From Oceanospirillaceae bacterium UBA7410 (GTDB lineage: Bacteria > Pseudomonadota > Gammaproteobacteria > Pseudomonadales > Balneatricaceae): 17,336 nucleotides of DNA. A program made the translations under genes and the position numbers. The first letter of the stretch is position 1; every line of letters begins with the position of its first letter. This document shows, one piece after another, positions 1 through 6,636 of the stretch. Location of the stretch: the NCBI GenBank assembly GCA_002470565.1, contig DKMQ01000035.1, positions 565 to 17,900 on the forward strand. Direction: 5' to 3'. Under the pieces are notes generated by a model. That model had not been told where the DNA came from, did not search any database, and saw nothing but the letters and a program-made list of their open reading frames with translations.

Positions 1-230
1 CCAAAGTGTAATGCTGAGATGATGAGGAAACCTGACAAACCCAATAATGGCCATTGTAACCAGGCCCAAGCCACCAAAGCTGCCAGAAAAACATAGCTAA
101 GATTAAACCCAATCCACGCCATCATGCCGTTAGGCCAGCCAATCCTGCGCGCTACTGCACCATCCAGACCCCCATGTGGCACACCAATAAATATTATTGC
201 TCCAATAGCGGCTAGATCCCAACTAGTCAT
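1..230 (-). CDS. blh: Blh, beta-carotene 15,15'-dioxygenase (Brp/Blh family), N-terminal part only
   Basis: This is the first 76 codons of a membrane protein whose 3' end lies beyond the left edge. The family cleaves beta-carotene centrally into two retinals, the chromophore of rhodopsins. The translation has hydrophobic segments and the motif GVPHGGLDG at residues 16-24, matching the family's first His-containing motif, then SALHF at residues 72-76, where the conserved HFG motif begins; the histidines are thought to be iron ligands. The ATG at 230 is the only possible start, because an in-frame stop (246-248) lies just upstream. It overlaps the end of crtY by 8 bp and has no clear Shine-Dalgarno sequence, so translation is probably coupled to crtY. 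It is the last visible gene of the crtEIBY-blh operon. Identification rests on two motifs plus context, which together are strong. Confidence 0.9.
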   Translation of the reverse strand, partial: MTSWDLAAIGAIIFIGVPHGGLDGAVARRIGWPNGMMAWIGFNLSYVFLAALVAWAWLQWPLLGLSGFLIISALHF

Positions 231-1344
231 GACTAAATAATTGCCTTAAAGCTGATTTGATAAACGCCCACTTAGGCATTGCTAATATTACTCTAGCCCA
301 TGCCACTAGGCCTGCCTTGCCTAACATAAACTGGGAGAATTGATCGGCATTAAGGGCTTTCGCAGTAGCCATAAACAAGCTTACACCTTGATCGACTTGG
401 GCACTCAGTGCACGATTAAATACCTTATCCAAAAACATCAAACCTTTAGAGAAGGGCCTTTCAACTTCCCGATCACCTTGAGTTATAGAAGCTGCTAGTA
501 AACTCATCTGCGCTTGAATCGTACTAAAGGCATAACCAGAAGACAATCTTACTGCCCCACCCGCAGCGCCAATATTATTAACCTTGGAATTTTGTGGTTC
601 AACAGTATCCATAGGAATAACACCATATTCTTCACTTAACTGAGATTCAACCTCAAGCTTGCGATCAGTAAGCCATTTTTTGATAGCATCACGATACCAG
701 TCTTTATCTTCTAACTGAGCTGATATCATGGTTGATTCAATCAATAAGTGTCGATCTGAATAAGGGAGGACATAGATAAAGTGTAGCCCTCTAGACTGAT
801 CTACACGAAAATCCATTAAAGTGACTACGCTAGCATCGTCTATGGGTTCTTTGAGCATAACCTCCCACCCCATAAAATGCTGGCGCAAGCTATCAGATTT
901 AGAGACCGGTGGCCTACTATCATAAATGGTTTGGGCACAGTAGTTTTGTCCATTGGCGCTAAATCGTGCACCACCTCCCTCAAAGAAGATATTCTCAACC
1001 GAGGCCCTTACCATCATGTCTGGCTTTTTGAGCATGGTTTCACAGTGCTGTAAGTACTTTGCTGCGCTGAGACTCGTATAACGATAGGCATGACTATGGT
1101 GAAAAACTTCACTGTCATAATCTATTAACCGCCATTGATCCCAACTACCTCGTATTGCAGGCCTTAGCTCGTTTAGCTGGGATGGATGTGCCCAAAGGGC
1201 CCAGCTGCAATCACGTTCAGCGACAGTTTTGGGTTCGAATATTTTCGTTGATACACCATCAATTTTGGTTGCCAAAGCCATACCAGCACTGCCTCCACCA
1301 ATGATGGCAATGTCTATATCAATAATTTCATCTGGGCTGGACAC
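223..1344 (-). CDS. crtY: Lycopene beta-cyclase CrtY
   Basis: CrtY converts lycopene to beta-carotene by closing a beta-ionone ring at each end, using a reduced flavin as cofactor; it is a peripheral membrane enzyme. The 373-residue protein has an N-terminal dinucleotide-binding fold with GGGSAG at residues 16-21 and the ribose-binding acidic residue Glu37. Other family signatures are YDSRPP (141-146), FMGWEV (157-162), MDFRVDQ (177-183), FIYVLP (189-194) and GAAGGAVRLSSGYAF (259-273). Length is normal for bacterial CrtY. The start is GTG at 1344, preceded by AAAGGGG about 7 nt upstream; there is no nearby ATG. The gene overlaps the end of crtB by 17 bp and the start of blh by 8 bp, which points to translational coupling. 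Confidence 0.96.
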   Translation of the reverse strand: MSSPDEIIDIDIAIIGGGSAGMALATKIDGVSTKIFEPKTVAERDCSWALWAHPSQLNELRPAIRGSWDQWRLIDYDSEVFHHSHAYRYTSLSAAKYLQHCETMLKKPDMMVRASVENIFFEGGGARFSANGQNYCAQTIYDSRPPVSKSDSLRQHFMGWEVMLKEPIDDASVVTLMDFRVDQSRGLHFIYVLPYSDRHLLIESTMISAQLEDKDWYRDAIKKWLTDRKLEVESQLSEEYGVIPMDTVEPQNSKVNNIGAAGGAVRLSSGYAFSTIQAQMSLLAASITQGDREVERPFSKGLMFLDKVFNRALSAQVDQGVSLFMATAKALNADQFSQFMLGKAGLVAWARVILAMPKWAFIKSALRQLFSHD

Positions 1345-2242
1345 CGGCTAACCCCTTTAAATGTTGGTGCAGTTGGGCATGGTGTGGTGGCACTTTTTTG
1401 GGCCACAGGTCCGCTATACTGCGAAAGCTAAGCCATAGTTTTTCACTACCTTTGACAATGACTCGACCATTCCACCATACCATTTTACGCCGCTTGAGTA
1501 CCCATCCTATCTGTCGATATACGCGCAACGCAATAGCGATAGATAGCCTTGATCGAAACGGCAATAGACGTATGCCAAGCTGTGCACTGGCATAATAATG
1601 CTCTGACAAATCTAGCAACGCAGTGATGGCTTGCGCCACTTGTTGCTGGCAAGCCACATCAGCATCAGCAATCTGCTCTGGAGGAATATTGACCCAGCTT
1701 GCCGGTAAGTAACGTCGATTCATCTTGGCGTCTTCAAGCACATCACGGGAAATATTAGTGAGCTGCATGGCAATACCTAGGTCAATAGCAAAGCTATCAG
1801 CGCGGGGCTCATCGCAATTTAACACTCGACACATCATCAGACCCACGGTACCTGCAACTGCATGACAATATCTTAACAGCTCAGCTTCATTAGCTAGCGC
1901 CGTAGGCTTTTGATCGCTTAACATGCCGTCAAGCAGCTCTATGGCCGCACTAAGCGGTATATTATGGTCGTTAGCTAGGTTAATAAAAGCCTCAACTTCT
2001 AGCCCAGCAGCTATATTTTTTCCCTCTAAGCGCTCGCGAATATCTTTCAATGATTCCTGCCGATCAGGCAGGTCACCATCTGCTAAATCATCTACAAAGC
2101 GACAAAATAAATACAAACTAGCAGCTCGATCAGCTAGCTCAGCACCCAAAAACTTACTCGCCCAGTAAAATGATTTACCATGGTGAGCTAATACCTGTTG
2201 GGGCTGCATCAAATTGTCACGATTAGGTGATAAAGAGGTCAT
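1328..2242 (-). CDS. crtB: 15-cis-phytoene synthase CrtB
   Basis: CrtB condenses two geranylgeranyl diphosphates head-to-head into phytoene, the first committed carotenoid step. The 304-residue protein shows both Asp-rich Mg2+/diphosphate-binding motifs of the trans-isoprenyl diphosphate synthase (head-to-head) family: CRFVDDLAD (residues 47-55; Asp51, Asp52, Asp55) and LTNISRDVLED (161-171; Asp167, Asp171). Also present are HGKSFYWA near the N-terminus, CHAVAGTVG (126-134) and RRYLP (176-180). The ATG at 2242 lies 3 bp after the crtI stop, and the gene overlaps crtY by 17 bp. No frameshift or missing catalytic residue is visible. Squalene synthase-like enzymes share this fold, but the crtI and crtY neighbours settle the call. 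Confidence 0.97.
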   Translation of the reverse strand: MTSLSPNRDNLMQPQQVLAHHGKSFYWASKFLGAELADRAASLYLFCRFVDDLADGDLPDRQESLKDIRERLEGKNIAAGLEVEAFINLANDHNIPLSAAIELLDGMLSDQKPTALANEAELLRYCHAVAGTVGLMMCRVLNCDEPRADSFAIDLGIAMQLTNISRDVLEDAKMNRRYLPASWVNIPPEQIADADVACQQQVAQAITALLDLSEHYYASAQLGIRLLPFRSRLSIAIALRVYRQIGWVLKRRKMVWWNGRVIVKGSEKLWLSFRSIADLWPKKVPPHHAQLHQHLKGLAGVQPR

Positions 2243-2245
2243 AGC

Positions 2246-3745
2246 TTAACCACCTGAACCTACTTCAACCCCAGTAAGTAATTCTTCAACCACTTTAGCA
2301 GAGCTAATAACTCCTGGTAATCCAGCCCCTGGATGGGTACCAGCTCCAACAAAGTAAAGATTATTTAGTGCTTGATCGCGATTATGAAAGCGAAACCAAG
2401 CAGATTGGGTAAGTCTTGGCTCTATAGAGAAACCAGCACCATGCATGGAACGGTAGTCCTTTTCAAAATCTTCTGGGGTCATCCAAAAGACTTCTTCGAT
2501 CACAGAAGACAAGTCTGGCAATATAGTCGCCTCTAGCGCATTGACTATGCGATCTCGCAGCACCTCAGCTTCAGTCTCCCAATTAACCTTGCCCTGTAAG
2601 TTTGGAACTGGGCAAAGCACATAAAAGGACTCACATCCAGGAGGTGCAAAACTCTTATCTGTAGCTGTAGGCCGATGAACATAAAGTGAAAAGTCTTCGC
2701 TCATGTGCTTGGCGTCAAAAATTTCTGCCAGTAACTCTTTAAATCTAGGCCCCATCCAAATACTATGATGGGCAATGTCTGGGTATAACTTTTTAGTACC
2801 AAAATAGAGTACGTAGAGGCCCATACTATAGTGCTTTTTTACCTTGGGAAGTCGTGACTTCTTCTTAGGCAACAAATGCTGATAACAGGTTTCAGGATCA
2901 CCTCCAAACACCACAATATCAGCACCAACTATTTTGCCATTACTTAAGCGCACTCCAGTAGCTTGATTGTTATCCACAATAATTTCGTCCACATCAGCAT
3001 TGAGTTCAATATCGATACCATGGCGGTCCATAAGTGCCGCCAACTCTTCCACCAGTTTGCCAGTACCTCCCATGCAGAAAAATACTCCCCAACGCCTTTC
3101 AAGATAATGGATGAGTGTGTAAATAGCGGTAGTTTTAAAGGGATTACCACCCACCAATAAAGGGTGAATCGAAAAGGCTTGGCGAATAAGGGGGTGCTTA
3201 AGATGGCTATTAACCATCTGTGAAACCGTTTTGTAACATTTGAGGATCAATAGGGCTGGCACCTGTTTGGCCATATCCCAGATACGCGTAAAAGGCCTGT
3301 GGGCCAGCTGCTTAAAGCCAACATCATAAACTTTTTTAGACTTATCAAGTAGCTTCAAATAACCATCTGCATCATCGGGATTAAAACGTCTAATCTCAGC
3401 TAAGGTGTCTTCTATACTGGCACGATAATCAAATTGACTGCCATCAGCAAAGTGAAAACGATAAAAAGGATCCAACGGCACAAAATCCAGATGATCGCTG
3501 AGTGTTTCGTCGAACAGCTCAAATAGTTCATCAAACAAAAATGGCGCGGTAATCACCGTAGGGCCTGCATCATGACGATAACCCCCACGCTCAAACACCT
3601 GTGCACGACCCCCAAGGCTGCCTAAACGCTCCATCAATGTGGTGTCATACCCCAAGGCTTTAAGCCTTAACGCAGTTGCTATGCCTGCAAAACCTCCACC
3701 AACAATGACCGCCTTTTTACCTAGTCCAATTTTTTTTACTGTCAA
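2246..3745 (-). CDS. crtI: Phytoene desaturase CrtI (phytoene to lycopene)
   Basis: CrtI is the bacterial-type FAD-dependent desaturase that introduces four double bases' worth of unsaturation, that is four double bonds, into phytoene to give lycopene, the CrtY substrate. The 499-residue protein has the N-terminal FAD-binding motif VIVGGGFAGIATALRL (from residue 13), GSLGGRA (42-48), and the diagnostic C-terminal motif GAGTHPGAGLPGV (about 467-479). The start is TTG at 3745, overlapping the crtE TGA stop by 4 bp (TTGA). The frame holds no ATG or GTG between this TTG and the upstream stop, and AAGGG lies about 8 nt upstream, so the rare start is well supported. Desaturation number cannot be read from sequence; lycopene is inferred from the CrtY and Blh partners. 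Confidence 0.97.
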   Translation of the reverse strand: MTVKKIGLGKKAVIVGGGFAGIATALRLKALGYDTTLMERLGSLGGRAQVFERGGYRHDAGPTVITAPFLFDELFELFDETLSDHLDFVPLDPFYRFHFADGSQFDYRASIEDTLAEIRRFNPDDADGYLKLLDKSKKVYDVGFKQLAHRPFTRIWDMAKQVPALLILKCYKTVSQMVNSHLKHPLIRQAFSIHPLLVGGNPFKTTAIYTLIHYLERRWGVFFCMGGTGKLVEELAALMDRHGIDIELNADVDEIIVDNNQATGVRLSNGKIVGADIVVFGGDPETCYQHLLPKKKSRLPKVKKHYSMGLYVLYFGTKKLYPDIAHHSIWMGPRFKELLAEIFDAKHMSEDFSLYVHRPTATDKSFAPPGCESFYVLCPVPNLQGKVNWETEAEVLRDRIVNALEATILPDLSSVIEEVFWMTPEDFEKDYRSMHGAGFSIEPRLTQSAWFRFHNRDQALNNLYFVGAGTHPGAGLPGVISSAKVVEELLTGVEVGSGG

Positions 3746-4704
3746 GCGATCTGCCCTTGATTTTTTATGTGCGTTTTCTGCTTCACATTAGCGACTAAGC
3801 TTTGGGCCACAGTGCGCAATTGAGTGGGAAGCAGGGTCACTAGATGCTCTGCTTCTAGGAGCCAACAATCTACTAACTCGCTGGCTTGTAAAATGGCACC
3901 ACTAGAAGCGATACGACGCTGCCAATGGCCTAATTGATTATTATCATCGGTGTGATACCACTGCAAAAAATTTTCTCGCCCCACTTCAGCCTTGGCGAAT
4001 AAGCTAATCACTAAGTTAGGCTTTCGCCCATCAAGGTCACTTGAACGATGGCTTGATGGAATAATGTCATCGATATCATTACAGCCTTGATATGCTAGGC
4101 CACATAAGCCTATCAGCTGGTCCAGCCCTATTATTTTGGGACCCATACCAGCGGCTATTGCTGCACCTTTGATTGGAGCCACCAGAAGTGGAGCAGTCTT
4201 ACTTTTGGCAATTCGCTGCCATTGCTCTATGTCCGAACATTGACGCTGAGTAATATCTGAAATTTGACCACTACAAGTTTCCTGCATTGCCTGAGCTAAT
4301 AAGGCCACTAAAACACCACTATGTTGGGCATTTCTAGCTCCTAGTTCAAAGGCCTTGGCAACCATCCAGTCACCCAAGCATAGGGCCATATCAGACCCAA
4401 AATGTTGGTGAATACTTTCTTGACCACGCCTATGAATACTGGCATCGCTGATATCATCATGAATAAGGGAAGCGTTGTGCAACAGCTCACATGCAGCTGC
4501 CCAATGTAAATTATCTAAAATATTTAAACCTAGTGCAGAACCACTGGCTAAAGCAAATTGAGCTCTAAACGCTTTCCCTGGATTTTTGAAGTGATACTCG
4601 GCAGCGGCTGCCAAGCTACTTTGACCTTGCGGCATTTCACGCTTGTACAGAAGGTTTAGTTCTGTGAGCAAAGTCTTTTTATGGGTAAGGTGTGTACGGG
4701 GCAT
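3742..4704 (-). CDS. crtE: Geranylgeranyl diphosphate synthase CrtE (polyprenyl synthetase family)
   Basis: CrtE extends allylic diphosphates with isopentenyl diphosphate to C20 geranylgeranyl diphosphate, feeding CrtB. The 320-residue protein has the first Asp-rich motif LIHDDISD (80-87; Asp83, Asp84, Asp87) followed by RRG (92-94), SKTAPLL (168-174), and a second motif region YQGCNDIDDI (205-214). The second motif is atypical: the usual DDxxD reads N209-D-I-D-D213, so its first Asp is Asn. The first motif is a plain DDxxD, without the two-residue insertion seen in many bacterial type II GGPP synthases. The ATG at 4704 has AAGGG about 8 nt upstream. It is the first gene of the tightly packed crtEIBY-blh unit and lies 95 bp after the rhodopsin stop. 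C20 specificity is inferred from context. Confidence 0.94.
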   Translation of the reverse strand: MPRTHLTHKKTLLTELNLLYKREMPQGQSSLAAAAEYHFKNPGKAFRAQFALASGSALGLNILDNLHWAAACELLHNASLIHDDISDASIHRRGQESIHQHFGSDMALCLGDWMVAKAFELGARNAQHSGVLVALLAQAMQETCSGQISDITQRQCSDIEQWQRIAKSKTAPLLVAPIKGAAIAAGMGPKIIGLDQLIGLCGLAYQGCNDIDDIIPSSHRSSDLDGRKPNLVISLFAKAEVGRENFLQWYHTDDNNQLGHWQRRIASSGAILQASELVDCWLLEAEHLVTLLPTQLRTVAQSLVANVKQKTHIKNQGQIA

Positions 4705-4747
4705 AACTGGTACCCTTATCGCTGTTTAATTGCTATTTTATTAGGTT

Positions 4748-4780
4748 AAAAAGGAAGAGCCAGCACCGCTGGCTCTTCCT
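4748..4780 (-). terminator. Intrinsic terminator between the rhodopsin gene and crtE
   Basis: A perfect 13-bp inverted repeat (arms 4752-4764 and 4768-4780, AGGAAGAGCCAGC and its complement) with a 3-nt loop is followed on the minus strand by a run of five T (4752-4748). Stem strength, tight loop and U-tract fit a Rho-independent terminator for the rhodopsin transcript. It sits 19 nt after the rhodopsin stop and 43 nt before the crtE ATG, so it could cap most rhodopsin mRNA and let only part of transcription read into the retinal operon. Confidence 0.9.
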
Positions 4781-4799
4781 ACAGCTTAAACAGATTGAT

Positions 4800-5495
4800 T
4801 TACTTTGAGTCTGAATCTGCTACTGCAGCAGCCCAGATAATCACACCAAATCCGATCTTGTTTATAAAGTCAGCTAGGTTATAAACAATGTTCAGTGTTG
4901 CTGAATCAGCACCGCCGCCCATGTAACCGAAGAAGTAACCAATTGGGTAAATAGACCAACCAATAGTTACACAAATTAGCATCCACTTATAAGCCTTCTG
5001 AACGTTGGCATTTGAAAGACCAGCATTAATCTGACTAGCTTCGCCCTTGAAAATTTCCCAAACGATGAATGCCCAACCAGCCATTGCTAGAATGAAGGCT
5101 AAAGTAACGCCCATTAAGCCTGTTTCACCGGCAAAGCCGAAGACCAACATAGCAACAGAACCAAGTAGCAACTTCCAAAATACTCGAGTCGGTACTTTAG
5201 TTACTGCACCAAGAACTAAGTAGAATTCAACCATTAACAGTGGCACAGTCAATAGCCAGTCAATATATCGTAATTCTGTTGGAGAAGTTCCAGTAGCTAC
5301 CCACACGTCACGCATGTAGAAGTAGTGAACTGCAGCAATCAACGTAACTAAGCCTGACACTGTCAACGATGTCTTCCACTTTCCATCAACACGATCACGC
5401 TCTATAAAGAAAAAAGCTGTAGCCGCAACAAGCGCCATGGAAATTAACCAAAAAGACATCCCAACCGGATCGGCGGAGGATAAGTTATAAGTCAT
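4800..5495 (-). CDS. Proteorhodopsin, green-tuned light-driven proton pump
   Basis: This is a seven-helix microbial rhodopsin of 231 residues in the inner membrane that binds all-trans retinal and exports protons in light. Key residues, with standard proteorhodopsin equivalents: His57 (H75), Arg76 (R94), Asp79 (D97, proton acceptor), Thr83 (T101), Leu87 (L105, green tuning), Glu90 (E108, proton donor), Asp209 (D227) and Lys213 (K231, Schiff base). The RYIDWLLTVPLLMVEFYL block is typical of gammaproteobacterial proteorhodopsins. It starts directly before helix A and shows no signal peptide, unlike many relatives. An in-frame stop (5505-5507) lies just upstream, so the ATG at 5495 is right; AGGGG lies about 8 nt before it. 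Phe134 appears to occupy the site that is Gly in xanthorhodopsins, so an antenna carotenoid is unlikely. It is followed by a terminator and the retinal genes. Confidence 0.98.
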   Translation of the reverse strand: MTYNLSSADPVGMSFWLISMALVAATAFFFIERDRVDGKWKTSLTVSGLVTLIAAVHYFYMRDVWVATGTSPTELRYIDWLLTVPLLMVEFYLVLGAVTKVPTRVFWKLLLGSVAMLVFGFAGETGLMGVTLAFILAMAGWAFIVWEIFKGEASQINAGLSNANVQKAYKWMLICVTIGWSIYPIGYFFGYMGGGADSATLNIVYNLADFINKIGFGVIIWAAAVADSDSK

Positions 5496-5592
5496 TTGTA
5501 ACCCCTAATTTTTATAACGTTATTATTAATGTCTGAATGCTCAGCCAAAGGTCAAGCGTTCGGACTGGCCCACAACTCACCCAAAGTCTTCA

Positions 5593-5748
5593 ACTAAGAG
5601 GTTACGGGTAAATTAACTTATCCTTATTTGAATAGCACTGCAAACTAAGACTTTAGTATTAAACTAAACCTTGATTAAAATTGATCAATCTTAATCCTGA
5701 CAAAAAATGTCACCGATAATGGGGATTATTCAGCACTAAATTTTTAGT
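5593..5748. repeat. Cluster of ACTAA(A)/TTTAGT elements around the rhodopsin promoter
   Basis: The pentamer ACTAA or its complement occurs at 5593-5597, 5644-5648, 5653-5657, 5663-5667, 5735-5739 and 5744-5748. Four copies form two inverted pairs of the hexamer: TTTAGT-N5-ACTAAA (5652-5668) and ACTAAA-N2-TTTAGT (5735-5748). These pairs flank the candidate promoter, one near the predicted start site and one upstream of the -35. They could be binding sites for a second regulator, or a by-product of AT richness. Confidence 0.4.
5673..5703 (-). promoter_or_regulatory. Candidate rhodopsin promoter with overlapping 24-bp palindromic operator
   Basis: On the minus strand TTGTCA (5703-5698) and TTTAAT (5679-5674) are separated by 18 bp; each matches the sigma-70 consensus at five of six positions. 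A palindrome at 5673-5696, with core ATTGATCAAT and outer arms GATTAA/TTAATC, pairs at 11 of 12 positions and covers the -10 and most of the spacer. Transcription would start near 5667, leaving a leader of about 170 nt before the rhodopsin ATG. The overlap suggests repression by a dimeric regulator, but this is inference. Weaker alternatives lie closer to the gene, for example TATAAA 15 nt before the ATG. Confidence 0.5.
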
Positions 5749-6205
5749 ATTTTTTGACTACACTTTATTATTGGTAGAATCTAACGTGCTTGGGCTTTGA
5801 TTATGACCTAACTACTTAGATACATTAAATTGGATTTTTTACTGAGAATGAATGTTAGATAAATTGATTTTATGACCTGCTTTAAAATCTAGACTGTGTG
5901 TTCTTCTAATATTATACTTTTTGATTAAAACCCTGATTTCAGTGTACTCAAGGGCCCTTTATAGGGCATAAAAAAAATGATCTTAAGACTTAAATAGAAT
6001 AACTTCGTTCTAGCGCAACCCAAAAATCCATTTTTTAAAATAGGCCACCAGCGATTGATTAGCTTTATATAAGAAGTTAAGCCTAACAACAACGGCACCA
6101 TATCTTATTGAATAAAACAGCTTTCTAAACCTATCTTGAAAAGGGTCTACTTGAAATATTATTTAGAATTTATTTTTGGCTTTATTAATTTATTTTTTAA
6201 CAGCT

Positions 6206-6275
6206 TTACGAATTTGCTTACAAAAAATATACGTTTTTTTACAAAATAAATATTGTTTATTTACGATTTATTTAC
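6206..6275. repeat. Helically phased TTAC array, probably curved DNA
   Basis: On the plus strand (T)TAC recurs with its C at 6209, 6221, 6232, 6242, 6264 and 6275. The intervals are 12, 11, 10, 22 and 11 bp, close to one or two helical turns, with A- or T-tracts between them. The last two units form a near-tandem 11-bp repeat (TTTATTTACGA, then TTTATTTACAT). Phased tracts of this sort usually bend DNA and attract nucleoid proteins; function here is unknown. Confidence 0.4.
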
Positions 6276-6448
6276 ATAGGTAGAGTCCGATAAAACCTTT
6301 AGGTAATTCAACCAAGGTGGGATATCGCCTTACCAAAATTCATATTTCTAAGGCGGCAAATTAAAGACGGCGCTTTAACTAATAACCACTAAGCTTAGAT
6401 ATTACCTACCAGCACACACAAAAAGCCTTGATGACAGAATCTGTGCAT

Positions 6449-6480
6449 AAAAATCACTACTTTGCCTGTAATATAGTGAT
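6449..6480 (-). terminator. Possible weak terminator downstream of tRNA-Leu
   Basis: On the minus strand ATCACTA (6480-6474) and TAGTGAT (6459-6453) form a 7-bp stem with a 14-nt loop, followed by a run of five T (6453-6449). It is the only hairpin plus T-run I see downstream of the secG/tRNA-Leu transcript. The stem is AT-rich and the loop is long, so termination may be inefficient. Confidence 0.35.
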
Positions 6481-6499
6481 GTACAAGGTCTCTAAAAAC

Positions 6500-6565
6500 T
6501 TACTTAGAGTAATAACATACACCTAACGTGGTGTAAGTATACGAAGGATATTGTGTTACTGTCAT
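6500..6565 (-). CDS. Possible 21-residue leader-like peptide
   Basis: A short ORF begins with ATG at 6565 and ends with TAA at 6500-6502. ACAGGAG (6580-6574) ends 8 nt before the ATG, an excellent Shine-Dalgarno sequence and placement. The peptide is polar and unusual in composition: five Tyr and five Thr in 21 residues, one Cys, ending in Ser-Lys; it has no membrane segment. It lies about 70 nt downstream of tRNA-Leu on the same strand, with a hairpin inside it (TACACC/GGTGTA, 6518-6535) and a terminator-like hairpin after it. I recognise no family. It could be a leader peptide, a small protein, or a chance ORF. Confidence 0.3.
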   Translation of the reverse strand: MTVTQYPSYTYTTLGVCYYSK

Positions 6566-6636
6566 GACTACTGCTCCTGTCTATTAAACAAAAACTTATC
6601 TAAATCAGCAACTTATCTCCCTCACAGGACTTTTGT

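Larger units (their letters stand above)
5496..6636. other. AT-rich gene-free region between tRNA-Leu and the rhodopsin gene
   Basis: About 1.14 kb without a recognisable protein gene apart from one possible 21-codon ORF (6500-6565). It is clearly AT-richer than its neighbours, with many stops in every frame. The part nearest the rhodopsin carries promoter-like and palindromic elements, listed separately. Further out are a helically phased TTAC array (6206-6275) and small inverted repeats: CGCCTTA/TAAGGCG (6326-6332 and 6349-6355), TTAAAG/CTTTAA (6361-6366 and 6373-6378) and ACAGA/TCTGT (6434-6444). Exact short direct repeats include TTGATTAAAA (5671-5680, 5931-5940) and TTATGACCT (5801-5809, 5870-5878). 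I see no remnant of rimP or nusA, no transposase fragment and no copy of the tRNA 3' end. Confidence 0.75.

Noticed and set aside
4694..4712. TGGTACC near the crtE start as a copy of the tRNA-Leu 3' end
   Set aside because: Only seven bases are shared, and similar strings also occur inside glmM; this is too short for an attachment-site repeat.
5954..5978. GCCCT/AGGGC hairpin next to a run of A
   Set aside because: On the plus strand the stem is followed by A rather than T, and on the minus strand the T-run precedes the stem, so neither orientation gives an intrinsic terminator.
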